Positions 8,251 to 16,589 are shown, counted from the first letter of the stretch. The stretch: DNA of 64,000 nucleotides from Mucilaginibacter sp. (GCF_028288225.1 NZ_JAQBOC010000095.1:62001-126000), one strand, 5' to 3'. The notes: a model not told the origin generated them from the letters alone. Made by a program: numbers and translations.

Positions 8251-8358
8251 GTTGATTGAGTTAGATTAGGTTTATTAAGTTAGATTAAGTTCAAACAGTA
8301 CAGCTTAGCTAATTTAACCCTACAACAACTCACTCAACTTAATAAACCTAATCAACTA
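8251..8358. repeat. Intergenic inverted repeat (GTTGATTGAGTTAGATT family)
   Basis: The left arm (8251-8283, GTTGATT..AGATTAGG then TTTATTAAGTT) is complementary to the right arm (8328-8357, AACTTAATAAACCTAATCAAC). The right arm runs into the kdsD stop codon. Related sequence recurs near 49620-49675 and 55206-55245. Confidence 0.65.
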
Positions 8359-9291
8359 ATGATTATAAATCTGGTAAACTCCACTCACAAACCGGTCATC
8401 TGATGATCCGACGAGTACAGTTGTGATCTTCTTTTCTATCATTAGCTGTTCCGCCTGGTTAATAAACTCATCTTCTTCAATAAATACCGGCGTTTTGGTC
8501 ATCATCCCTTCAATAGTAAGCTGTGAGGTGTCCGGGTTTTTAAATAACGCACGCCTTAAGTCGCCGTCTGTAACTATTCCTTTTACATTATTGGCATCGC
8601 CCACTATCACCATCCCCAAACGACCTTCTGACATTTTGAGTAATAATTCAGTAAATGATGCATCCAAGTTTATAAAGGGCAATTTATCAATCCGCATCAG
8701 GTCTTTAACCCTGATCAGCAATTTACGGCCAAGGCTGCCGCCCGGATGGAAACGGGCAAAGTCCTCCTGCTGAAACTGGCGCGATTCCATTAAAGCTACA
8801 GCCAGCGCATCGCCCATAACAAGGGCTGCAGTGGTTGATGAGGTTGGCGCCAAAGCAAGCGGGCAAGCCTCCTGCTTTATACAAATATTGAGATGATAAT
8901 GGCTGTTTTTAGCAACCGTTGATTTTGGGTTCCCTGTTATAGCAATAATGGTATTTTTGTTCCACTCCAAAAAAGGGATCAGCTTAAGCACTTCATCCGT
9001 CTCTCCCGAATAAGAGATCAGGATCACCATATCATCAGCGCCCACCATTCCTAAATCGCCATGAAAAGCTTCTCCGGGGTGTAAAAAGAAACTTGGCGTG
9101 CCTGTGCTGGCAAAAGTAGCCGCAATCTTTTTACCGATGATCCCCGATTTACCAATGCCGATAACAATAAGCTTACCTGCGTTGTTCAGTATCGCCTCAA
9201 CCACCTTGCTAAACTCATCATCTATGGAATCAGCAACGTATTGCAATGACGCTATCTCGGTATCAAAAACTCTTTTGGCAATATCTTTCAT
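8356..9291 (-). CDS. kdsD: D-arabinose 5-phosphate isomerase (KdsD/KpsF/GutQ family)
   Basis: 311 residues in the usual order: SIS sugar-isomerase domain (about 30-180; GIGKSGIIGKKIAATFASTG, HPGEAFHGDLGMV, SYSGETDE) then two CBS domains (about 200-311; DLMRIDKLPFI, GIVTDGDLRRAL). It interconverts D-ribulose 5-phosphate and D-arabinose 5-phosphate, the first step of Kdo synthesis for lipopolysaccharide. kdsA lies 114 bases upstream on the same strand and uses its product, so they form a functional pair, separated by a palindromic repeat. Confidence 0.92.
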   Translation of the reverse strand: MKDIAKRVFDTEIASLQYVADSIDDEFSKVVEAILNNAGKLIVIGIGKSGIIGKKIAATFASTGTPSFFLHPGEAFHGDLGMVGADDMVILISYSGETDEVLKLIPFLEWNKNTIIAITGNPKSTVAKNSHYHLNICIKQEACPLALAPTSSTTAALVMGDALAVALMESRQFQQEDFARFHPGGSLGRKLLIRVKDLMRIDKLPFINLDASFTELLLKMSEGRLGMVIVGDANNVKGIVTDGDLRRALFKNPDTSQLTIEGMMTKTPVFIEEDEFINQAEQLMIEKKITTVLVGSSDDRFVSGVYQIYNH

Positions 9292-9292
9292 T

Positions 9293-9408
9293 ATCTGAAT
9301 CAGAATTTACAGGATTTTAGAATTTCCTGAATTTTAAATTGAATGCATTTGATTTATATACCGCTGATAGGATTCTGCTAATTCTTTAATTTTGTGAATT
9401 CTGATTCA
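9293..9408. repeat. Intergenic inverted repeat with TCTGAATCAGAATTYAC arms
   Basis: Between kdsA and kdsD, TCTGAATCAGAATTTAC (about 9294-9310) and GTGAATTCTGATTCAGA (about 9391-9407) form long arms with one mismatch. The right arm touches the kdsA stop codon. Arms of this type ahead of a short unique core suggest a mobile or REP-like element. Confidence 0.65.
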
Positions 9409-10179
9409 GACCAACGGCGCCATTACCTTATCCAGATCCTGTAGTTTCACCATGTTAGGCCCATCGCTTAAGGCATTGTCCGGATCAGGGTGAATCTCCA
9501 TAAAATAGCCATCAGCGCCAAATGCTTTTGCTGCCAGCGCCATCATAGGTACAAAGGTACGGTCGCCGCCCGTTTTGCCGCCTGCACCACCCGGGCGCTG
9601 TACCGAATGCGTACAATCCATACAAACAGGGTAGCCGAACTTCTTCATATCATAAATATTCCTGAAATCAACAGCAAGGTTATTATAGCCATACATGTTA
9701 CCACGCTCGGTTAATATTACTTGTGTGTTCCCGGCTTCTACAACTTTTTGTGCCGGGTAAAACATATCCTGGCCCGACAGAAACTGTGCCTTTTTTATAT
9801 TAACGATCTTTCCTGTTTTGGCGGCAGCCACCAGCAGATCAGTCTGGCGGCATAAAAACGCGGGGATCTGTAATATATCAACCACCTCGCCAGCAATAGC
9901 CGCCTGGTAGCTTTCGTGAATATCGGTTATAAGCGGCAAGCCGAAACGTTCCTTAACCTTTAGCAGCATTTCCATACCATTTTCCAGGCCCGGGCCACGG
10001 TATGAGTGGATGGATGTGCGGTTGGCCTTATCAAACGATGACTTAAAAACTACCGGCACGTTGTACTTTTGCCCTGCTTCGGCAACTTTTTCGGCCACTG
10101 TGTATAAAAGCTCCTGGTTTTCCATTACACATGGGCCAAGTATAAAGAACGGCTTCTGCCGCATTTGTTCAAATAACAT
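9406..10179 (-). CDS. kdsA: 3-deoxy-8-phosphooctulonate synthase (Kdo-8-phosphate synthase)
   Basis: 257 residues from the ATG at 10179, chosen because the enzyme core FFILGPCVMENQELL follows directly; a longer frame to 10245 adds a non-conserved leader. It condenses phosphoenolpyruvate with arabinose 5-phosphate to make Kdo 8-phosphate in the cytoplasm. Family motifs visible: VFKSSFDKANRTSIHSYRGPG, LPLITDIHES, LQIPAFLCRQTDLL, NIKKAQFLSG and the GGDRTFVPMMALAA region. The cysteine in GPCVMEN is compatible with the metal-using type. It is transcribed with kdsD. Confidence 0.93.
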   Translation of the reverse strand: MLFEQMRQKPFFILGPCVMENQELLYTVAEKVAEAGQKYNVPVVFKSSFDKANRTSIHSYRGPGLENGMEMLLKVKERFGLPLITDIHESYQAAIAGEVVDILQIPAFLCRQTDLLVAAAKTGKIVNIKKAQFLSGQDMFYPAQKVVEAGNTQVILTERGNMYGYNNLAVDFRNIYDMKKFGYPVCMDCTHSVQRPGGAGGKTGGDRTFVPMMALAAKAFGADGYFMEIHPDPDNALSDGPNMVKLQDLDKVMAPLV

Positions 10180-10218
10180 AAAATCAAGGATAATGGACAA
10201 AGATAAGATAAGAGCACT

Positions 10219-10368
10219 AATTACACGAATTGGTACGAATTTCACGAATTATTAAAGTCGGTGTTAGGTAATACTTCACATACATCTTTAATCTGTAAAA
10301 TTTCATGCTCTTTATTCCGTTTGCGTTTTTAAATTCGTGTAATTCGAAAAAATTCGTGTAATTCGTGT
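10219..10368. repeat. Intergenic inverted repeat (AATTCGTGTAATTCGTG family)
   Basis: The left arm (10219-10253: TTACACGAATTGG.., TTTCACGAATT) is complementary to the right arm (10331-10368: AAATTCGTGTAATTCG.., AATTCGTGTAATTCGTG). The core is about 75 bases. It fills the gap between kdsA and hscB. Confidence 0.65.
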
Positions 10369-10381
10369 TTTTCCATTTGTT

Positions 10382-10906
10382 ATGAATTATTTTGAGTTTT
10401 ACGGCATTCCTGAATCCTTTAACCCCGACACCGCATTACTAAAGAAAAAGTTTTACGAACTGAGCAAAAAATACCATCCCGACTTTCATGCTAATAAAGA
10501 TGACGCCAAACAGCAGGAGATCCTGGAGCTTTCTACCCTGAATAATAAGGCTCATCAGACGCTTTCAGACCCATATAAACGGCTTGAATATATTTTAAGA
10601 ACCCATAATTTGCTGGAAGAAGGCGCTAAACCGCAGCTCCCGTCAGATTTCTTAATGGAAATGATGGATATTAATGAAAGGTTGATGGAAGTGGATGACG
10701 CGAATGAGCTGGGACATATAACTGCAGAAGTACTTGCTATTGAGGGAGATATTAACGAAAGTATTGCCAGGTTTACTGCCGGTTATAGGCAATTGGATGA
10801 CACAGCTAAGGAAGATCGTTTAAATAAAATAGCTGATTGTTATTTTAGACAAAAATATCTGTTGCGTATTAAAGATAGTTTAAATATATTTGCATCCCGA
10901 TTCTGA
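10382..10906 (+). CDS. hscB: HscB-type Fe-S cluster assembly co-chaperone
   Basis: 174 residues, the HscB length. An N-terminal J domain contains the HPD tripeptide (LSKKYHPDFHANKDD, around residue 32), which stimulates the ATPase of an Hsp70 (HscA). The C-terminal part is the helical scaffold-binding domain (EDRLNKIADCYFRQKYLLRI). The opening MNYFEFYGIPESFNPD is typical of HscB rather than DnaJ. It helps transfer Fe-S clusters from the scaffold to target proteins. No other isc gene is next to it. Confidence 0.88.
   Translation: MNYFEFYGIPESFNPDTALLKKKFYELSKKYHPDFHANKDDAKQQEILELSTLNNKAHQTLSDPYKRLEYILRTHNLLEEGAKPQLPSDFLMEMMDINERLMEVDDANELGHITAEVLAIEGDINESIARFTAGYRQLDDTAKEDRLNKIADCYFRQKYLLRIKDSLNIFASRF
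10885..10892 (+). promoter_or_regulatory. -7 promoter element of tRNA-Leu(CAA), inside the hscB 3' end
   Basis: TATATTTG matches TAnnTTTG and lies 45 bases before the tRNA, within the last codons of hscB. Confidence 0.45.
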
Positions 10907-10936
10907 ACGACTAATCCACGTTCATGTCTTAAAAAT

Positions 10937-11020
10937 GCCCAGATGGCGGAATCGGTAGACGCGCTGGTCTCAAACACCTGTGGTCGCAAGGCCGTGCCGG
11001 TTCGACCCCGGCTCTGGGTA
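10937..11020 (+). tRNA. tRNA-Leu (anticodon CAA)
   Basis: Acceptor strands GCCCAGA (10937-10943) and TCTGGGT (11013-11019) pair with one G-U; discriminator A at 11020. The anticodon loop CTCAAAC gives CAA. A class II variable arm (around TGGTCGCAAGGCCG) and a T loop TTCGACC are present. One mismatch in the anticodon stem was noted. Confidence 0.93.
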
Positions 11021-11021
11021 C

Positions 11022-11066
11022 AAAGCCGGAGTAATCGCAATTTTTTGCTTTTATTCCGGTTTTTGT
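11022..11066 (+). terminator. Terminator after tRNA-Leu(CAA)
   Basis: AAAGCCGGAGTAA pairs with TTATTCCGGTTTT (two G-U pairs) across a loop, followed by Ts. It starts two bases after the tRNA. Confidence 0.6.
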
Positions 11067-11228
11067 CGTTTTTAACCTATTGTTAATCAGCTAAATAAGC
11101 TCTACCAATTTGTTGAACGGAGCGGTTCAACCTTCGTCATTAGAAAAAACCCATTTTTTTGAAAAAGTCGGACCAATTATCAAACATTTACCCTCGATAT
11201 AGATTCTTTGTATAGATAAACTATCTTT

Positions 11229-11431
11229 TTAAGGTTGTTTTAACACTTTATTTACAATTTCTTCAATATTCACTTCAGTTGGAAGTTTTTTATTCAAATT
11301 TTTTAATTCTGCTTCCACCCTATTTATTCTTTCTTCGTAAGCTTTCTTCAGTTCCTATAATCGTCTGGATCGATTGCTTCAGAATGCAACAATTCCCTCG
11401 ACTTAGTTATCCGATCATTTTGATCAGTGAT
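11229..11431 (-). pseudogene. C-terminal remnant of a recombinase-like gene (frameshifted)
   Basis: On the minus strand two neighbouring frames read as one protein tail. The first gives DRITKSRELLHSEAIDPDDY, then shifts frame at about 11354 (one base appears lost), and the second continues ELKKAYEERINRVEAELKNL to a stop at 11229. The pattern of a helical linker, 'xxDDYR' and a long coiled coil resembles the C-terminus of large serine recombinases of Bacteroidota. Upstream a TAA interrupts the frame at 11432. It lies 210 bases from tRNA-Leu(CAA), consistent with a decayed integration. Family assignment is by eye and moderate. Confidence 0.42.
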
Positions 11432-11742
11432 TTAAGCTTTAATTTGAACCTTATCACAAGCACGGGCAGATCGCTTGCTGTTGCGTTAATGGCAAATATC
11501 AAGGGAACGTCTCATTGCGCGAAGTTAACTTACCGGCGTCCGGTAAGAAATAAAGCCAACAACGACCAGCACCTGGATAGAGATCCTATAGCCGGTCTGT
11601 AAATTCCGGTTAAAGTTGAACTGCATGTGAATAGGTGGCTAAATTGAAAGCGAAAAAATTAAAAAATAACTTCCCGGAACGGAAGAACGCAAAAAAATCC
11701 GGGAACGCATTATTTTGCAGCGGGAAAACTGTAAATTGGACC
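11432..11742. other. Gap before the TPR gene, no convincing gene
   Basis: Open frames here have no recognisable motifs. The sequence may hold more of the decayed recombinase on the minus strand and the promoter of the TPR gene. The frame of the TPR gene extends up to a GTG at 11635, but that stretch is lysine-rich and probably untranslated. Confidence 0.4.
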
Positions 11743-13452
11743 ATGGTTAAAATCGTTTTCCCGATTTTATTGCTGGGTACTATCCTGATGTTCGCCGGTG
11801 CAACACTGCGCCGGTCCGGGCGTCTTGAATACGCCCACGATGTAAATATCTGCGGTGCCTTGCCTTCGGACATCGCGCCGGGTAAAGACGGGAAATTTAT
11901 CCCTGTTATCGCCGGTACTGGCCATCATCATTACACCGTCCACACCACATCAGACAGCGCACAAATCTATTTCGACCAGGGGCTGTCTTTCTATTACAGC
12001 TATCATTTTACAGAAGCACTGGCATCGTTCAAAGAAGCTGCCCGGTTTGACCCCGGCTGCACCATGGCCTGGTGGGGACAAACACTTGCCCTGGGCCCTT
12101 ATTACAATAGTTACAGCTATAAAATGACGGGGGCGGTGCCAATCGCGCTCCTGGCTTTGCAACGTTCGAATACCGGGGCAGACGCCAGGGAAAACGATCT
12201 GGCCCAAGCCATGCTGCAACGCTACTCCTCCGATACCACCAATGCCGACCGCAGGCACCTGGATGAACGCTATGCAACGGCCATGAAAGGGCTTGCCATC
12301 AAATACCCTTCCGATAATGACATCAGAGCATTATACATCGACGCCGTAATGCTCTGCCACAAATGGGATTTCTGGAATACAGATGGCAGCCCCAAGGTCT
12401 GGACACCTGAGCTGGTTAGCTTATGTGAAAGTATCCTGAAAGCGGAGCCTAAGCAACCCGCCGCGCTGCACTATTATATTCACCTGACCGAGGCTTCGCG
12501 CCATCCCGGAACCGCCCTGCCTTATGCCGATGAACTAAAGGACCTGATGCCCGGTGTAGCGCATATGGTGCACATGTCTACCCACTCCTATCAGCGCAAT
12601 GGACTTTTCGCCAAAGGCGTGCTGGTTAACGAGCAGGCGAATACGGTCTTCAGCAAAATGGATTCGGCGGCGCCCTATCTTCACCTTAGCAAATATACCC
12701 CGATCCACTTTTTTGCCGTGCAGTCTTATTGCGCGATGAATGCAGGGATGTATGCCAAAGGTATGCCACTTTACCTGCGCGCCAGGGAGCAGATGGCAGC
12801 GCTTAAACCGGCTTATAAAAATGACCCGTACGCACAGTTTGTCTATGCGTTACCCGAGATCGCGCTGGTGCGCCTGGGTAAATGGCAGGAGATATTGAAA
12901 GAACCCCGTCCCGATGCCAAATGGAAATATGCCCTGATCATGGACGATTTTGCCAAGGGCCTGGCGCATGTCCGCGCACATGACCTCACAGCTGCCCGGC
13001 AATGCCTCAGTGACCTGAAAGCCAACCTTAACGACAGTCTGCTGGCTATCCGCCGCATGCCTTATAATAAACCGAAGCAAAGCGCTGAGGTTGCAGCGGG
13101 TATACTCTCCGGCGAGCTATTGTTTGCTGAAGGAAAAACTGCAGCAGCTATCGGCGCATTTAAAAGTGCGGTTAGCGCCGAGGAACAATTGATCTACCGC
13201 GAACCACAGGAATGGTTCCTGCCCGCGCGGCAGTACCTGGGTAACTGCTTGCTAAAAATGAATCAAGCTGCTGCAGCTGAAAAAGTTTACAGGGATGATT
13301 TAGTCGCTAACCCGGGAAACGGCTGGTCGCTATTGGGTTTGTACAACAGTCTGAAAGCCCGGCATCAAATAACAGCAGCTGCAAAGTACAAGATACTTTA
13401 CCAGCAAGCATTTGCAGCCGCTGATGTTCAGCCTGTTGCATCTATTTTTTAA
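11743..13452 (+). CDS. Membrane-anchored tetratricopeptide-repeat protein
   Basis: About 569 residues from the ATG at 11743, chosen because MVKIVFPILLLGTILMFAGA then forms a signal anchor; a GTG at 11635 would put 36 basic residues before it. The rest is helical repeats: FDQGLSFYYSYHFTEALASF, EAARFDPGCTMAWWGQTLAL, a histidine-rich stretch MVHMSTHSYQRNG near the middle, and further TPR units near the C-terminus (QYLGNCLLKMNQAAAAEKVY). It probably faces the periplasm and binds a protein partner. It is more GC-rich than the neighbouring backbone, suggesting transfer. Function unknown. Confidence 0.75.
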   Translation: MVKIVFPILLLGTILMFAGATLRRSGRLEYAHDVNICGALPSDIAPGKDGKFIPVIAGTGHHHYTVHTTSDSAQIYFDQGLSFYYSYHFTEALASFKEAARFDPGCTMAWWGQTLALGPYYNSYSYKMTGAVPIALLALQRSNTGADARENDLAQAMLQRYSSDTTNADRRHLDERYATAMKGLAIKYPSDNDIRALYIDAVMLCHKWDFWNTDGSPKVWTPELVSLCESILKAEPKQPAALHYYIHLTEASRHPGTALPYADELKDLMPGVAHMVHMSTHSYQRNGLFAKGVLVNEQANTVFSKMDSAAPYLHLSKYTPIHFFAVQSYCAMNAGMYAKGMPLYLRAREQMAALKPAYKNDPYAQFVYALPEIALVRLGKWQEILKEPRPDAKWKYALIMDDFAKGLAHVRAHDLTAARQCLSDLKANLNDSLLAIRRMPYNKPKQSAEVAAGILSGELLFAEGKTAAAIGAFKSAVSAEEQLIYREPQEWFLPARQYLGNCLLKMNQAAAAEKVYRDDLVANPGNGWSLLGLYNSLKARHQITAAAKYKILYQQAFAAADVQPVASIF

Positions 13453-14106
13453 AACCCGGCCAAAGTCTTCGGCCAACAACAAACCGCCTGATCTAATTTG
13501 TCTGCTACGTCTTTATTAACCATGCTTGGTGCTTCAGAAAGATCTTAATCATCACCGAATCGCCTTCGGCCTTATTTTGTGCCTTGCTTTTTAAGCTTAA
13601 AAACACAATTGGAGGAGAACGGTCGTCTCATCATCGTCGGTAACGCTATTTTTGGGTGACCTGGCCTGTGCTGCTTTATTTATGGCCGTGAGGAAACGTT
13701 CGAAAGTGAGAGCAAGGGCCATTCATAACATAATGGCTTTTTATTATATTATAAAAATTCAATCTGGATAGCGCTGGTGGAATAAAAAGACGCCCGATGG
13801 TTGAGCCAACGAACACGTCGATCAAAAAAGCGCTCAAATCGTATACAAATTAACCTTGATTTTATTAAAAAAGGAAACTGCTTTGCGTTATCAGCAAAGC
13901 GGTCTTCTTTTTTTCCTCAAACTGGGCGGAAACCTTTTGAAGCTCCTGTAATGAACCAGATTTTTTCAAATAAATGCGATAGAGGACTTATATACTCCAG
14001 CCCGTTCAAGCATGGACGCTGAATGGGCGGAGTTCCTGATCTATAAGCTATTAACACTCCTTTTTAAAAAATCAAAGAAAGCTGCCTCCAACTGATGAGA
14101 TAATCG
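13453..14106. other. 654-base gap with a bidirectional hairpin and a doubtful small ORF
   Basis: No recognisable gene. A 41-codon minus-strand frame (ATG at 13722, stop at 13597, starting MALALTFERFLTAINKAAQA) has plausible codon use but no known relative. A plus-strand frame at 13801-14022 is compositionally implausible. A strong hairpin lies at 13874-13905. Confidence 0.4.
13874..13915. terminator. Bidirectional hairpin terminator
   Basis: ACTGCTTTGC pairs with GCAAAGCGGT (one G-U pair) around a GTTATCA loop. A run of Ts follows on the plus strand and a run of As precedes it, so it could work both ways, including for the hydrolase operon on the minus strand. Confidence 0.5.
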
Positions 14107-15066
14107 TTATTTTCCTAAAAATTCAATAGCTTTCTGAACGAAGTCATCATGATATTGAAAAAAGGCAGCATGACCGGCATCAGGGTAGACGGTCAGCCGG
14201 GCATTCGGCAGGCTCTTAGACATGTTGATAGCATTGACCACAGGTACCAGAATATCTTCCTGGCCTTGAGCGATCAGCACCGGTTGCGTTACTGATTGCA
14301 GTTCCTTCAGGGCGTCAGGGTATGGCTGTGCCCAACCTAATACTGCTTTTACCTCGGCGGTGAAGCTTTCACCACTTAGCGGGGTATCCCGGTCCACCTG
14401 GCGTTCCTGGACCCTTTCGTAAGCGCTTTTGCCGGCACTTTGGCTGGCTGCAGAGGAGGCGAAGAAGGAAGCCAAAAAGACTTGTTCGGGGCTCAGGCCA
14501 GCTGCGGACGCCAATATATTGGGAAGATTGGAAAGCCCTTGGCTTCCCTTTGGACCGGTGCCTGTCAGGATGATCTTATTGACCAGTCCAGGTTCGGTCA
14601 GCACTATTTGCTGACTGATAAAGGAGCCCATAGAGAAGCCCATTAAATTAACTTTGCTGTAACCCAGAGCTTTTATAAAGGAGGCTATACCTTTCGCCAT
14701 ATCCGGGATATTATCAGGAGTTGTTCCGCCAGATGTCCCCACGCCCTGGATGTCAAAGATGATCACCTTGTATTTTTGGGCGAGGCCATTGGTGATAGCC
14801 GGGTCCCAGTCATCCATTGAGCTGCCCAAAGGGGACAGCATCACCAGGGGAATGCCGGGTTTGTCTCCCAGAACACGATAAGCAAATTTAGTTCCACCTG
14901 CCGTAACAAATTGCGTAACGGCTGTTTGATGGTGATCTGTAGTTACTCCAACAGGAGTTTTAACAGGTATGCTATCCTTTTTGCAGGATACAAATACAAT
15001 ACCTAGCCCGAGCAGTAGCACTGCAACAGCGCTTTTCATTAGTTGAATTAACCTTCTATTTTTCAT
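14107..15066 (-). CDS. Alpha/beta-hydrolase lipoprotein
   Basis: 319 residues. A lipoprotein signal (KSAVAVLLLGLGIVFVSCKK, cysteine near residue 28) is followed by an alpha/beta-hydrolase: oxyanion-side MLSPLGSSMDDWDP, nucleophile elbow NLMGFSMGSFISQQ (Gly-Phe-Ser-Met-Gly, serine near residue 145), an acid in GQEDILVPV and the catalytic histidine in YPDAGHAAFF. It resembles esterase or haloperoxidase-like hydrolases. It follows ohr by about 100 bases on the same strand and probably belongs to the TetR-controlled unit. Substrate unknown. Confidence 0.85.
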   Translation of the reverse strand: MKNRRLIQLMKSAVAVLLLGLGIVFVSCKKDSIPVKTPVGVTTDHHQTAVTQFVTAGGTKFAYRVLGDKPGIPLVMLSPLGSSMDDWDPAITNGLAQKYKVIIFDIQGVGTSGGTTPDNIPDMAKGIASFIKALGYSKVNLMGFSMGSFISQQIVLTEPGLVNKIILTGTGPKGSQGLSNLPNILASAAGLSPEQVFLASFFASSAASQSAGKSAYERVQERQVDRDTPLSGESFTAEVKAVLGWAQPYPDALKELQSVTQPVLIAQGQEDILVPVVNAINMSKSLPNARLTVYPDAGHAAFFQYHDDFVQKAIEFLGK

Positions 15067-15169
15067 GTTTTTATTTTTTTGCAGTAGTAATTTTTATTTA
15101 ATTTCATCAGTATTGAGAGATTGATCTGTCCTATAAATGCGAACAGGTCAGTTCCGTAAACTATCCAGC

Positions 15170-15622
15170 CTAGATCAGGTTGATCCCGACATTTATATTG
15201 CCGCGTGTAGCTTTTGAATAAGGACATGTTTGGTGGGCTGCATCAACCAGTGCCTGGGCGACTTCGCGGTCCAACCCTGGCAAACTTATATTGAGGCGGG
15301 CCTTCAAAGCGAAGGCTTCGCCGGTTAAGCCCAGGTCCACTTCAGCATCAACAGCTCCGTCAGTAGGAAACCTTACCTTCATTTGGGCAGCAGCGAGTTT
15401 CATCGCACCGATGAAACAGGCCGACCAGCCTGCAGCAAACAATTGCTCGGGATTGGTACCGGTACCGGGGGTGCCGGGAACTGAAAGTTTAATGTCCAGA
15501 TTCCCATCAGAGCTCCGGGACGAGCCGCCATCGCGGCCACCGGTAGTGTGGGTCTTGCCTGTGTATAGTACTTTTTCGATTTGGGTATCCACTTGTGGAT
15601 TCCCTGTTTTGTTCGTTTCCAT
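15170..15622 (-). CDS. ohr: Organic hydroperoxide resistance protein (Ohr, OsmC superfamily)
   Basis: 150 residues. The two catalytic cysteines sit in LFAAGWSACFIGAM and QTCPYSKATRGNI, both hallmark Ohr motifs, and the C-terminus INVGINLI matches. Ohr reduces organic and fatty-acid hydroperoxides to alcohols using lipoyl-type dithiols in the cytoplasm. Ohr is usually controlled by a MarR-type OhrR; here a TetR-family gene sits just upstream and a palindrome at 15705-15727 lies in the promoter region. Likely co-transcribed with the hydrolase downstream. Confidence 0.93.
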   Translation of the reverse strand: METNKTGNPQVDTQIEKVLYTGKTHTTGGRDGGSSRSSDGNLDIKLSVPGTPGTGTNPEQLFAAGWSACFIGAMKLAAAQMKVRFPTDGAVDAEVDLGLTGEAFALKARLNISLPGLDREVAQALVDAAHQTCPYSKATRGNINVGINLI

Positions 15623-15704
15623 TATTTTAATTTTAAAATTGATTGTAGACTTTTATGATTTGACTTTATATATGATTGGTTTTGCAACTATATGCACAGC
15701 TAAT

Positions 15705-15727
15705 AAATGACCGATCGGTCGTTCATT
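15705..15727. promoter_or_regulatory. TetR-type operator upstream of ohr
   Basis: AAATGACC-GATC-GGTC followed by GTTCATT; the core GACCGATCGGTC (15709-15720) is a perfect 12-base palindrome. It shares the half site AAATGACC and the 4-base spacing with the site upstream of the TetR gene. Confidence 0.75.
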
Positions 15728-15739
15728 AGACAAAAAAAA

Positions 15740-16327
15740 TCATATGCTATTTTCTTGGATTTCTTTTTTTATCATCTTTATTAAGATACCCATCTGTTCG
15801 TTATTCCCTGAAACGCGCGAGATCAATATGCCTCCTTCAATCATTGCAAACACTTTTATACCAAATTCTTTTGAGTTCCAGTTTTTTTTAAACTCGCCAT
15901 CAATAATCCCCTGCTCAATAATTCTTGCAAGTAGTTGTGGTGAAGCTTGCACATGCTTGTTCACTTTTTGTCTGATAACAGGACTGGTGTCGTCAGCTTC
16001 CATACCAAAATTTAACATAGGACAACCTCCAATAAGAGGGGGATTAAGCGGATCATCATACAAATCAACAAATGCGAATAGTTTACTTTTAGCTGTTTGT
16101 CGTTTGTTAACAGCAGCCTCAATTCTTTCAGCCAAACTATCCAGGTTATAGTCAACTGCTGCGTAGGATAGTTCTTCCTTGTTTTCAAAATGCACATACA
16201 AACTGCCCTTGGCCAGTTTTGTCGCTTCCATGATATCACTCATTGCTGTTCCGGCTACACCTTTTGTGTTAAAGATCGGTGCCGATTTTTCAATGATAAA
16301 TTGCTTGGTTCTTTCTGCCTTTGTCAT
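15740..16327 (-). CDS. TetR/AcrR-family transcriptional repressor
   Basis: 195 residues from the ATG at 16327; a longer frame to 16372 would run through the operator, so the shorter start is preferred. The N-terminal helix-turn-helix is clear: IIEKSAPIFNTKGVAGTAMS then DIMEATKLAKGSLYVHFENK. The C-terminal ligand domain carries GGCPMLNFGMEADDT. It probably senses a small organic molecule or oxidant and represses itself and ohr plus the hydrolase, because matching palindromes flank the gene on both promoter sides. The ligand is unknown. Confidence 0.88.
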   Translation of the reverse strand: MTKAERTKQFIIEKSAPIFNTKGVAGTAMSDIMEATKLAKGSLYVHFENKEELSYAAVDYNLDSLAERIEAAVNKRQTAKSKLFAFVDLYDDPLNPPLIGGCPMLNFGMEADDTSPVIRQKVNKHVQASPQLLARIIEQGIIDGEFKKNWNSKEFGIKVFAMIEGGILISRVSGNNEQMGILIKMIKKEIQENSI

Positions 16328-16354
16328 TTTCTTTCTGAATAGCAGGACAAATAT

Positions 16355-16374
16355 AAATGACCTTTCGGTCATTT
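16355..16374. promoter_or_regulatory. TetR-type operator upstream of the tetR gene
   Basis: AAATGACC-TTTC-GGTCATTT is a perfect inverted repeat (8-base arms) 28 bases before the TetR start codon, nearly identical to the site before ohr. It indicates autoregulation. Confidence 0.75.
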
Positions 16375-16425
16375 ACGATATCTTCTTAGAAATATTTTCA
16401 TAAAACAAGGCATCTTTACAAGGTG

Positions 16426-16581
16426 ATGACAATCAGTGGCTATGTTTCCTTCTACTTAGGTAAATATCCCGGGACGACCCCTAAATTTTCATTATTCGAA
16501 GGCATTCTCGGGGCTCCGGTCTTTTTGCTGTTCATCCAAGCCGGCAACGGCGCCATTAATGATCGTTTTTTAATTTATTGA
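16426..16581 (+). CDS. Possible small membrane protein or gene remnant (51 codons)
   Basis: An ATG frame reads MTISGYVSFYLGKYPGTTPK then FSLFEGILGAPVFLLFIQAG and ends in NDRFLIY. Codon use looks natural and the middle is hydrophobic, so it could be a short membrane protein or the surviving piece of a larger one. AAGG just before the ATG could serve as a ribosome-binding site. It is convergent with the lactonase gene. No family recognised. Confidence 0.35.
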   Translation: MTISGYVSFYLGKYPGTTPKFSLFEGILGAPVFLLFIQAGNGAINDRFLIY

Positions 16582-16589
16582 TGGTGACC

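Noticed and set aside
10840..11040. Minus-strand 66-codon frame across tRNA-Leu(CAA)
   Set aside because: It lies over the hscB end and the tRNA gene; no protein features.
11279..11602. 107-codon plus-strand frame
   Set aside because: It opposes the recombinase-like remnant and has no recognisable protein pattern.
11743..13452. TPR gene starting at GTG 11635
   Set aside because: It would place 36 basic residues before the signal anchor; ATG at 11743 gives a normal N-terminus.
13801..14022. 73-codon plus-strand frame near the bidirectional hairpin
   Set aside because: It contains the terminator hairpin and has a composition (Arg/Lys/Ser) not like its neighbours.
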